Assembly (NCBI GenBank): GCA_947459855.1
Contig: CANHFL010000096.1
Span: 1-5,646, forward strand
Direction: 5' to 3'
Source of the DNA: Planctomycetaceae bacterium
GTDB taxonomy: Bacteria > Planctomycetota > Phycisphaerae > Phycisphaerales > SM1A02
DNA length: 5,646 bases
The translations under genes and the position numbers were made by a program. Under the pieces are notes generated by a model, which worked only from the letters and a program-made list of their open reading frames with translations, had not been told where the DNA came from and did not search any database. Below, in pieces: positions 1 through 5,132 of this stretch (position 1 is the first letter of the stretch; each line of letters begins with the position of its first letter).

Positions 1-382
1 CCTCCAGCATGCCACCGCCGAACGTCGCCTCGTGGGCAACGAAGCGCCCGTTGGCACCCGTCGACCACGCCGACAGGTCGACCGCCATCTCGACCACGCC
101 GGCAGGATCCGTCCCACCGTCGCCGACCGCCAGCAGCCACCAGCCGGTGAGCGTGGCGTTCGGCGCGCCCGCGATCTCGACGTACTCGTCGGTGTCCGCG
201 CCCTGCTGGTCGACGCGCAGCTCCGACAGCGCAAAGATCCCCGGGCCGACGCCCGGCGGCCCCGCCACGATCCCCGCACCGGCGCACGTGCCCATCGCAA
301 GCCCCGCCCCTCCGGCGACCATCGCCGACGCGATCCCCGTGCGCGCCGCGACCGCGGCCCGCCGATTCCCCAGTCCTTCCAT
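1..382 (-). CDS. Exported protein with lamin-tail-like domain (N-terminal part, cut by window edge)
   Basis: This is an open frame of 127 codons on the minus strand that continues past the left edge with no stop. The chosen ATG (382-380) lies 8 nt after an AGGGAG ribosome binding site (396-391). An ATG two codons earlier (388-386) is only 2 nt from that site. The N-terminus is basic (NRRAAVAAR) and is followed by an Ala/Gly-rich hydrophobic stretch (about residues 16-40), which looks like a signal peptide or anchor. Residues 52-72 read SELRVDQQGADTDEYVEIAG, followed by TLTGWWLLAVGDG (77-89) and a block around VVEMAVDLSAW (96-106). This pattern of a short strand, DEYxEI, G-W-x-L and a later strand resembles lamin-tail-like (LTD) beta-sandwich domains on planctomycete secreted proteins, where they often precede an enzymatic or anchoring region. 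Here the rest is missing, so the overall function cannot be given. The reading frame is secure; the domain name is from recall. Confidence 0.72.
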   Translation of the reverse strand, partial: MEGLGNRRAAVAARTGIASAMVAGGAGLAMGTCAGAGIVAGPPGVGPGIFALSELRVDQQGADTDEYVEIAGAPNATLTGWWLLAVGDGGTDPAGVVEMAVDLSAWSTGANGRFVAHEATFGGGMLE

Positions 383-390
383 GTCCATGT

Positions 391-396
391 CTCCCT
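391..396 (-). promoter_or_regulatory. Ribosome binding site AGGGAG deciding the start of the left-edge gene
   Basis: AGGGAG on the minus strand sits 8 nt before the ATG at 382 and 2 nt before the ATG at 388. The spacing favours 382. It is one of the few clear Shine-Dalgarno sequences in the window; the two plus-strand genes that follow lack one. Confidence 0.55.
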
Positions 397-538
397 GCGG
401 CCCTTCGCCGCGATTCCCTGCGACGCGCGCACGGTAGGGAACCCGGGCCTCGTTCTCGGAAGCACGGCCCTTTTTCCGCAGAATCGGCGTCGGTGGCCAA
501 GCATTGCGCTTGTCCCGTCCGAACCATGGGGCAACACT

Positions 539-1600
539 ATGGGACCGATGACCTGGAAGAACCCCACCCGTGCGGTGCTCGCCGCCGCCCTCGCCGCCAT
601 CACCGCGTCCATCGCCTGGGCCGGCCAGTCGGTGCTCGTGGTTTCCGACTCGCTGCGCGACCGGTTCTGGACCATCAGCACCGTCGACGGGTCGCTGGTC
701 CGCAACGACTTCATCCTGAACGACTCCGCCTCGCGCCTCTCGCAGGTCATCTCGTGCCAGCCCAGCGGCCGCGGAACGCTGCTGATGAACGACATCGACC
801 GCGACGCGATCTACGAGTACTCGATGACGGGCATCCACCTGCGGACGCTGGCCGACACGTCCAAGGGCATCCTGGACCCCTGGGGCATGTGCGTCGCGTA
901 CGGCAAGATCTTCTTCACCTGCTGCGACCCGACGAACACGCCGGGCTACAACGCGATCTGGTCCATGGACATGGACGGCGGGAACTGCGCGCTCTGGTAC
1001 GCGAACGTCGACCTCGGCCGCGTGCGCGACATCAAGCCGGTGAGCGGCGGCTTCATCGTCGGCGACAGCCTGAACAACCGCATCAACTTCGTGTCGCTGG
1101 ACCGCACCGTCTGCCGCGTGTGGAGCACGTACGGCCTGGGCTTCCCGCAGCAGATCACCTTGCGTCCCGACGGCGGCTACGTGATCGCGGCATTCAGCGC
1201 GCCCTCCTTCGGCCTGAACTTCTACGACGCGCAGGGGAACATCGAGGGCGCGACGTCCACGATCACCTCGTCGCGCGGCGTCTGGCCGCTCGAGAACGGC
1301 GAGTTCGTCTATTCGGGCGGCGACATGATCATGGCCTACAACCCGGTCACCAACCTGCACCGCACGATCCTGCGGGCCACGTCGCCGACCTCGGGGTTCC
1401 GCTTCATCTACCGGCTCGAGGTGCCCACGCCGTGCCCGGCCGACCTGAACATCGACGGCTCGGTCGACGGCGCCGACATGGGCCTGCTGCTTGGCTCCTG
1501 GGGCCCCGGCAACGGCATCGCCGACATCAACCGCGACGGCACCGTGGACGGCGCCGACATGGGCCTGCTGCTGGGCGCCTGGGGCACCTGCCTGCCCTGA
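539..1600 (+). CDS. Exported beta-propeller-like protein with C-terminal tandem dockerin-type module
   Basis: This gene encodes 353 residues. The same frame stays open upstream to base 32, but only the ATG at 539 gives a proper signal peptide: basic MGPMTWKNPTR, a hydrophobic AVLAAALAAITASIA core, and an AWA|GQ cleavage site after residue 28. An ATG at 548 is a possible alternative start. Residues 30-295 form repeated strand-rich segments (LVVSDSLRDRFWTIS, GFIVGDSLNNRINFVS, GGYVIAAFSAPSFGLNFYD, GEFVYSGGDMIMAYNP) suggesting an NHL/SMP-30-like beta-propeller with no visible catalytic motif. Residues 299-353 hold two 27-residue-spaced loops, DLNIDGSVDGAD (302-313) and DINRDGTVDGAD (329-340), with the D-x-N-x-D-G-x5-D calcium ligands of type I dockerin/EF-hand loops. 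Cys299 and Cys351 bracket the module and could form a clasp disulfide. In planctomycetes such modules occur on many secreted proteins without cellulosomes, so surface attachment or sorting is only a guess. No good ribosome binding site is visible. Confidence 0.82.
   Translation: MGPMTWKNPTRAVLAAALAAITASIAWAGQSVLVVSDSLRDRFWTISTVDGSLVRNDFILNDSASRLSQVISCQPSGRGTLLMNDIDRDAIYEYSMTGIHLRTLADTSKGILDPWGMCVAYGKIFFTCCDPTNTPGYNAIWSMDMDGGNCALWYANVDLGRVRDIKPVSGGFIVGDSLNNRINFVSLDRTVCRVWSTYGLGFPQQITLRPDGGYVIAAFSAPSFGLNFYDAQGNIEGATSTITSSRGVWPLENGEFVYSGGDMIMAYNPVTNLHRTILRATSPTSGFRFIYRLEVPTPCPADLNIDGSVDGADMGLLLGSWGPGNGIADINRDGTVDGADMGLLLGAWGTCLP
1466..1572 (+). repeat. Direct repeat encoding the two dockerin loops
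   Basis: A 26-nt identical stretch occurs at 1466-1491 and again at 1547-1572, exactly 81 bp (27 codons) apart. It encodes DGADMGLLL in both calcium-binding loops. The identity includes third codon positions, which suggests a recent duplication or gene conversion of the half-module, or strong codon constraint, rather than two long-diverged halves. Confidence 0.8.
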
Positions 1601-1609
1601 ACCCCGGCG

Positions 1610-1615
1610 TAGACT
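1610..1615 (+). promoter_or_regulatory. Possible -10 element TAGACT before the redoxin gene
   Basis: TAGACT lies in the 25-bp gap between two same-strand genes and ends 10 nt before the ATG at 1626. It fits the TAnnnT pattern of a bacterial -10 box and would give a leader of only a few nucleotides. That would suit the absence of any Shine-Dalgarno sequence here. No convincing -35 is present, so co-transcription from the upstream gene is an equally good reading. Confidence 0.25.
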
Positions 1616-1625
1616 CGCGCGTCCC

Positions 1626-2762
1626 ATGACGACGACGCGCCCGACCGGCATCCACGCGTTCGCGATCGCCGCGGCCCTTGCCGCGGCCCTTCCTGCCGCC
1701 GCGGCCGTGCGTCCGGCCCGTGCCGCCGCGCCGCCCACCGACGCCGCCGTCGGACGCACGCTGGGGATCGGCGACAAGGTGCCGCTGCCGCTGCAGGCCA
1801 CGCCGGTCAAGGGCCGCCTGCCCGGCTTCACCGAGCACGGCGTCACGTACGTGCTGGCGTTCGTCCATACCTCCGAGGCTCCGTCGCGACAGGCGATCCC
1901 GCGCCTGGACGCATTGACGCAGCGCTTCGGCAAGCAGCTGTCGGTGGTCGCCGTGTCCGACGAGGCCGTCCTGACGCTCCGCGAGTTCTGCGAGCGCCCC
2001 GAGTGGGCCCCCAAGATCGGCTTCGTGCTGGCCGCCGACCCGAACCGCCAGGCCTACCGCACGTTCCTTGGCCCGCGATGGGCGCAGCCCGGCCCGGTGG
2101 CCTTCGTGCTGCGCGACGGCGTCGTGCAGTGGGTCGGCGCGACCATCGACCTGGAGGACGTCGTGCCGGAGATCGTCGCCGGCAAGTGGAGCCTGGACGC
2201 CGCGAAGCGCGCGGCCGAGCAGCAGCGGCTGTGGGACCGGTCGGTGGAAGACGTCGATTCGCTCGCGCGCTCCGGCCGCACCGACGAGGCGCTCCGCAGG
2301 CTCGACGATGCATGCGGCATCGCGCTCCCGGCCCAGGCCGCGATGTGCGAGGGACGCCGCTTCACGATCCTGCTGTCCGCGGGCCGGGTCGCCGACGCGC
2401 TGGCGTCCGGCGAGCGCATCGTGGCCAAGCCTGCAAACCCCAAGCAGCCCGCGGGCATCGCGTGGTCGCTGATGAACGCGCTGCCCGGCGACCGCGGTGC
2501 GCGCGACCTGGCGCTGCGCGCGGCGCAGGCGTCCGACCGCGCGCTGCGCGGGCGCGACGCGATGGTGGGCGCGATCCTGGCGCGCGCGTACTTCCTCTCG
2601 GACCGCCGGTCGGATGCCGCCGAGACCGCACGGCGCGCGCTCGGCTTCGCCGACACGCCGGACCTGCAGGCGTCGCTGCGCGACGACATCCGGGTGTACG
2701 AGGGCACCGCGGCACCGGGTGGCCAGGCCGCCCCGAAGGCGCCGGCGGCCGGCGCGCCCTGA
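1626..2762 (+). CDS. Exported redoxin/TlpA-like protein lacking the CxxC, with helical C-terminal domain
   Basis: This gene encodes 378 residues. The ATG at 1626 is chosen because it follows the previous stop by 25 bp and gives a signal peptide (MTTTRPTGIHAFAIAAALAAAL, likely cut near residues 27-34); the same frame is open further upstream only as a shadow over the dockerin gene. Residues about 47-187 follow the TlpA/AhpC-TSA thioredoxin fold: 'GDKVPLPLQ', strand 'TYVLAFVHTS', helix 'SRQAIPRLDALTQRF', strand 'LSVVAVS', then 'GPVAFVLRDGVVQWVG' with the cis-proline (Pro157). At the active-site position, where family members read FWATWCGPCR, this protein reads FVHTSEAPSR. Both redox cysteines are replaced (Glu84, Ser87) while Pro86 and Arg88 are kept, so it cannot be a dithiol oxidoreductase. 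Residues about 188-358 are Ala/Arg/Leu-rich helices, plausibly TPR-like (SGRTDEALRRLDDA; RRSDAAETARRALGFA). The tail (361-378) is Ala/Pro-rich. A periplasmic binding or scaffold role is inferred. Confidence 0.82.
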   Translation: MTTTRPTGIHAFAIAAALAAALPAAAAVRPARAAAPPTDAAVGRTLGIGDKVPLPLQATPVKGRLPGFTEHGVTYVLAFVHTSEAPSRQAIPRLDALTQRFGKQLSVVAVSDEAVLTLREFCERPEWAPKIGFVLAADPNRQAYRTFLGPRWAQPGPVAFVLRDGVVQWVGATIDLEDVVPEIVAGKWSLDAAKRAAEQQRLWDRSVEDVDSLARSGRTDEALRRLDDACGIALPAQAAMCEGRRFTILLSAGRVADALASGERIVAKPANPKQPAGIAWSLMNALPGDRGARDLALRAAQASDRALRGRDAMVGAILARAYFLSDRRSDAAETARRALGFADTPDLQASLRDDIRVYEGTAAPGGQAAPKAPAAGAP

Positions 2763-2782
2763 ACGGGAGGCGATGCCGGGGA

Positions 2783-4333
2783 TCAGAGCTGCAGCAGCCG
2801 CGACGCGATCCCGCGTGCGCGGGGCGGCAGCGCCTCGAGCGTCGTCAGCAGGCTGCTCTCCGCCATGAAGCGGATGGCCACCAGCGACGTGCAGCCATAG
2901 ATGATCGCCGTGGAGACGAACTGGACCGCACTGAAGGCGCGGTCGCCGCGCAGGCTGATGGCCCCGGCAATGCTGCTGCCCAGCGAGTACGCCGCCACCG
3001 CGATCGTCGCCGCGAGCAGCGGTCCGTGCCCGATCACCCGCGCCGTCTCCAGGCGCGTCATCCCGTAGCGCGGCATCAGCCACAGCATCTGGCCGACGCT
3101 CACGACGGTGACGACCAGCGCGGTGGCCGCCGCGATCACGGTCGCGTCGTCCCTCAGCCATTCGGGCACCGCATCGCCCATGGGCTCGGCCAGCCAGACG
3201 GCGAGCGTGCCGAGCGCGGCGCCGCCCAGCACGCCCACCGCCTTCAGGGCCTCGAAGCCCGCGATCGGGCGGAACTGGCGCAGTCCCGCGAGCGGCCCGG
3301 TCAGCAGCGTGAGCGCCGTGCTCCAGGACGCGCCGCCTGCCAGCAGGATGACCGGCAGGGTCGCCGCGTCCCACTTGCCGTCCCAGATCAGCCGCTGCGC
3401 CGACGGGAAGGTCGCGATGACGCCGAACATCGCGATCGGCACGAAGAGCATCGTGCCGGCGAATGCGTCGCGCATCGCGCGGGCCTCGTGGCGCTCGTCT
3501 CCGCGTTCGTGCGCGAAGTGCGCCGCGAACACGCTCGAGAGCGCGGACGAGAGCATGGTCGCGGGCTGCGTCGCCAGTTGGTACGCGAAGTAGAAGACGC
3601 CGACCGTCGCGAGCGGAACGACGAGCTTCACCAGCAGGAAGTTGACCTGCGTGTTCAGCGAGACGAGCGCCGCGATCAGCAGCGGCCATGCCATCTGCCG
3701 CGCCATCCCGGCGAACGTGGCGCCCACCCATCGGTAGCTCACGCGCGCGATGTCGCCACGTGCGACGAAGTACGCCAGCTCGACGACCGGCGAGAATGCG
3801 TACGGGATCACGAGCGCCAGCGCTCCCGCGCCGCGCCACGCCAGCACGGCGGTCAGCAGCAGGCGGACGATCGCGTTGGCGATGTCGAGCTTCGCCAGCT
3901 GCCGGAACTCCAGCCGCGACGCCATGCGCATGCGCCCGATCTGCTGGAACGCCATCACGAGCTGTCGGCCGCCCAGGATGTAGAGCGCCGCATCGAGCAT
4001 CGGCGGCGCTTCCACGTTCGGAAGGAAGGGGATCGCCGCCGCGGTGGCCCATGTCGTCACGGCACCCAGCACCAGGAACAGCAGCCCCCACCAGAAGATG
4101 CGCCCTGCCTCGCGGTCGTAGTCCTCGGGGCGGATGGTCGGCAGGTAGTGCGCCGAGCCCCCCGCGCGCAGCATCGCCGTGAATCCGAGGATCCCGACGG
4201 CGACTGCGTAGGTCCCGATCTCCTGCTGCGTCAGGAAGACACCGACGATGATGTTCGACAGAAGCGCGCTCGCCCGGCCTGCAATGCCGGCGAGGGTCAT
4301 CATGACGACGGCGATGGTCCTGCGGTGGGGCAT
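2783..4333 (-). CDS. Polysaccharide/oligosaccharide flippase-family membrane protein (Wzx-like, MOP superfamily)
   Basis: This gene encodes 516 residues, about the usual size for lipid-linked oligosaccharide flippases with 12-14 membrane segments. Hydrophobic helices are visible at about residues 23-35, 42-58, 80-102, 152-166, 169-190, 214-226, 232-252, 293-310, 324-347, 364-382, 396-420, 435-460 and 470-488. The N-terminus (RASALLSNIIVGVFLTQQEIGTYAVA) is typical of the polysaccharide-biosynthesis transporter family: a first helix followed by the Q/E-I-G-x-Y-A motif. Mid-protein 'YFAYQLATQPATMLSSALS' (248-266) and the following cytoplasmic His/Arg/Glu-rich loop (274-290) also fit. The expected role is moving lipid-linked glycans across the inner membrane for exopolysaccharide or envelope glycan assembly. 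No glycosyltransferase or polymerase gene is in the window, so the substrate is unknown. The ATG at 4333 has only a G-rich upstream stretch as binding site; Met11/Met12 are alternative starts. It converges with the redoxin gene, 20 bp between stops. Confidence 0.85.
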   Translation of the reverse strand: MPHRRTIAVVMMTLAGIAGRASALLSNIIVGVFLTQQEIGTYAVAVGILGFTAMLRAGGSAHYLPTIRPEDYDREAGRIFWWGLLFLVLGAVTTWATAAAIPFLPNVEAPPMLDAALYILGGRQLVMAFQQIGRMRMASRLEFRQLAKLDIANAIVRLLLTAVLAWRGAGALALVIPYAFSPVVELAYFVARGDIARVSYRWVGATFAGMARQMAWPLLIAALVSLNTQVNFLLVKLVVPLATVGVFYFAYQLATQPATMLSSALSSVFAAHFAHERGDERHEARAMRDAFAGTMLFVPIAMFGVIATFPSAQRLIWDGKWDAATLPVILLAGGASWSTALTLLTGPLAGLRQFRPIAGFEALKAVGVLGGAALGTLAVWLAEPMGDAVPEWLRDDATVIAAATALVVTVVSVGQMLWLMPRYGMTRLETARVIGHGPLLAATIAVAAYSLGSSIAGAISLRGDRAFSAVQFVSTAIIYGCTSLVAIRFMAESSLLTTLEALPPRARGIASRLLQL

Positions 4334-4353
4334 CGGGCGCCCCCGGAATCACG

Positions 4354-4394
4354 GCTCCCCAAGTCCGGGGAGCTGGAAGTATTGCTCACTTGGG
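4354..4394 (-). promoter_or_regulatory. Two mutually exclusive hairpins in the leader of the flippase gene
   Basis: In the 93-bp gap between the Rrf2 gene and the flippase gene, GCTCCCC (4354-4360) and GGGGAGC (4367-4373) form a perfect 7-bp stem with a 6-nt loop. CCCAAGT (4358-4364) and ACTTGGG (4388-4394) form a second perfect 7-bp stem. The two share bases 4358-4360, so the same RNA segment can pair with only one partner at a time. The inner hairpin ends about 20 nt before the flippase ATG. There is no T-run after it, so it is not a standard intrinsic terminator. It may be a weak attenuator, an mRNA-stabilising structure or chance in GC-rich DNA. Confidence 0.35.
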
Positions 4395-4426
4395 CCGTGT
4401 CCGGGGCGCGCGTCCGCTCGGTTTCT

Positions 4427-4921
4427 TCAGCGCTTCCGTGGTTGAAGCGCCCGGTAGCTCTCGCGAGGTGCTTCCGGGATCACGTCCTTCGGCGTTGGAC
4501 GAAGCCCCTTTTCCTGAGCTGCAGCCCGGAACATTTCAAAAGTGTTGTCTCCCAGGAAAGAACGCGTCGCAGCCTGCATCGACACGAGCTTGTCGTGGAT
4601 CGCGCACGGCTCGCCCGCGCCGCAAACCCCGCCGCCGAACGGGCAGAGATGCGAGACATCCTCGCGCTCGAAGACGTCGTAGACCTCCTGGAGCGTGATT
4701 TCGGCCGGCGGGCGCGTGAGCGCGTACCCACCGCCCGGCCCGGGGGAGCCAACCACCAGCTTCGCCTGCGAGAGCGCGGTCAGGATCTTGGCGACCATCG
4801 GCCCCGGAAGGGAGCGCTGCTCCGCGATGTCCATCGCCGACAGGCGGGTCCGGCCGCCGTCCCACACCTCCGCCAGGCGGCTCATCGCCGCGATCGCACG
4901 CTCAGTCTGCTTGCCGTACAT
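4427..4921 (-). CDS. Rrf2-family iron-sulfur transcriptional regulator (IscR/NsrR-like)
   Basis: This gene encodes 164 residues, normal for the family. Residues 1-80 are the winged helix-turn-helix: RLSAMDIAEQRSLPGPMVAKILTAL is the HTH with its recognition helix, and LVVGSPGPGGGYALTRP is the wing with the signature GGY. ITLQEVYDVFE starts the dimerisation helix. Cys93, Cys100 and Cys106 (C-x6-C-x5-C), followed by His109 in CAIHDK, match the cluster-binding loop of Rrf2 proteins. Glu7 falls where NsrR and RsrR use Asp8/Glu8 as the non-cysteine ligand. It probably binds a [2Fe-2S] or [4Fe-4S] cluster and responds to NO, O2 or redox state; which one cannot be told from sequence. The start has AAGGA about 10 nt upstream. 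It is divergent from ccoN across 211 bp containing two palindromic operator candidates, so autoregulation plus control of the oxidase is the natural inference. The flippase follows on the same strand. Confidence 0.92.
   Translation of the reverse strand: MYGKQTERAIAAMSRLAEVWDGGRTRLSAMDIAEQRSLPGPMVAKILTALSQAKLVVGSPGPGGGYALTRPPAEITLQEVYDVFEREDVSHLCPFGGGVCGAGEPCAIHDKLVSMQAATRSFLGDNTFEMFRAAAQEKGLRPTPKDVIPEAPRESYRALQPRKR
4430..4450 (-). other. Hairpin at the 3' end of the Rrf2 reading frame
   Basis: GCGCTTC (4430-4436) and GAAGCGC (4444-4450) form a perfect 7-bp stem with a 7-nt loop. It covers the last codons of the regulator and abuts its stop codon (4429-4427). No U-tract follows on the minus strand (AGAAACC), so it is not a classical Rho-independent terminator. 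It may protect the 3' end or slow transcription before the flippase gene. Confidence 0.35.
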
Positions 4922-4926
4922 GAATC

Positions 4927-4936
4927 AAGGATCCTT
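4927..4936 (-). promoter_or_regulatory. Ribosome binding site of the Rrf2 gene inside a 10-bp palindrome
   Basis: AAGGATCCTT is a perfect palindrome. Its AAGGA part, read on the minus strand, lies about 10 nt before the ATG at 4921 and is the best ribosome binding site for the regulator. The palindrome may be incidental. Confidence 0.4.
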
Positions 4937-4989
4937 TCTCCGGGAATGCCCAGCGGTCTTCGGTTACGGTCGTCGGTGCGTTCCGTTGC

Positions 4990-5019
4990 GCCAATCTGGA
5001 TAAGTCCATCCGGATTGGC
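4990..5019. promoter_or_regulatory. Candidate Rrf2 operator, copy 1 (30-bp inverted repeat)
   Basis: GCCAATCTGGAT (4990-5001) and ATCCGGATTGGC (5008-5019) are 12-bp inverted arms with a single mismatch and a 6-bp spacer (AAGTCC). The right arm contains the self-complementary ATCCGGAT. The site lies between the divergent Rrf2 and ccoN genes, is AT-richer than its surroundings, and has the size and dyad symmetry expected for a dimeric winged-helix repressor. It is followed by another half-site-like ATTCAGGAT (5023-5031). Binding by the adjacent regulator is inferred. Confidence 0.6.
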
Positions 5020-5045
5020 CCTATTCAGGATATGCTGGTCCGTGT

Positions 5046-5055
5046 TTCTATAGAA
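5046..5055. promoter_or_regulatory. TTCTATAGAA palindrome, possible shared -10 region
   Basis: TTCTATAGAA is a perfect 10-bp palindrome located between the two operator candidates. TATAGA (5049-5054) could serve as a -10 box for ccoN, giving a leader of about 70 nt, although no good -35 precedes it. On the minus strand TTGGGA (5077-5072) stands 17 bp before TCTATA (5054-5049), a passable promoter for the Rrf2 gene. The symmetry would allow back-to-back promoters, but neither is strong. Confidence 0.3.
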
Positions 5056-5073
5056 CGAGATTCCGCCGTTTTC

Positions 5074-5099
5074 CCAATCTTGACTCTGCGATCCGGATT
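5074..5099. promoter_or_regulatory. Candidate Rrf2 operator, copy 2
   Basis: CCAATCT (5074-5080), 10 intervening bases, then ATCCGGATT (5091-5099) repeat the outer sequences and exact spacing of copy 1, 83 bp downstream. The left inner arm is degenerate here (TTGAC instead of TGGAT), so the dyad is weaker: 6 of 9 positions match. TTGACT (5080-5085) inside the site resembles a -35 box, but I see no matching -10 about 17 bp on. The site is centred about 45 bp before the ccoN start codon. Confidence 0.55.
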
Positions 5100-5132
5100 T
5101 CCGTGGTTCGCACTCGACTCCAAGGCACAGAC

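Noticed and set aside
300..316. Lipoprotein signal in the left-edge exported protein
   Set aside because: The residues before the only nearby cysteine (AMGTC) do not fit a lipobox, which needs Gly, Ala or Ser just before the Cys.
498..512. CAAGC-ATTGC-GCTTG small inverted repeat upstream of the dockerin gene
   Set aside because: A 5-bp stem is too short to distinguish from chance, and there is no regulator or promoter context to support it.
32..538. Upstream extension of the dockerin-protein frame to base 32
   Set aside because: The extension is antisense to the left-edge gene, is Arg/Pro-rich, and would bury the clear signal peptide that starts at 539.
1491..1625. Upstream extension of the redoxin frame into the dockerin gene
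   Set aside because: It would overlap the dockerin gene by more than 100 bp and place the signal peptide internally. The ATG at 1626 explains the protein better.
2740..2783. Terminator between the convergent redoxin and flippase genes
   Set aside because: The short gap and the GC-rich end of the redoxin gene offer small GC palindromes, but there is no T-run on either strand and no stable separate hairpin.
1527..4352. Very long minus-strand open frame (941 codons) covering the redoxin and flippase loci
   Set aside because: The translation is Arg/Ala/Gly-rich with no recognisable domain. It overlaps two genes with clear family signatures in other frames and is a product of high GC suppressing stop codons.
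2003..5053. Very long plus-strand open frame (1016 codons) across the flippase and Rrf2 genes
   Set aside because: It has the same low-complexity Arg/Ala/Gln composition and lies antisense to genuine membrane and regulator genes. Its length reflects GC bias, not coding.
5080..5093. Possible FNR/CRP-type box (TTGAC...GATC) upstream of ccoN
   Set aside because: The right half does not match TTGAT-N4-ATCAA, and the bases are better explained as part of the repeated CCAATCT-N10-ATCCGGATT element.
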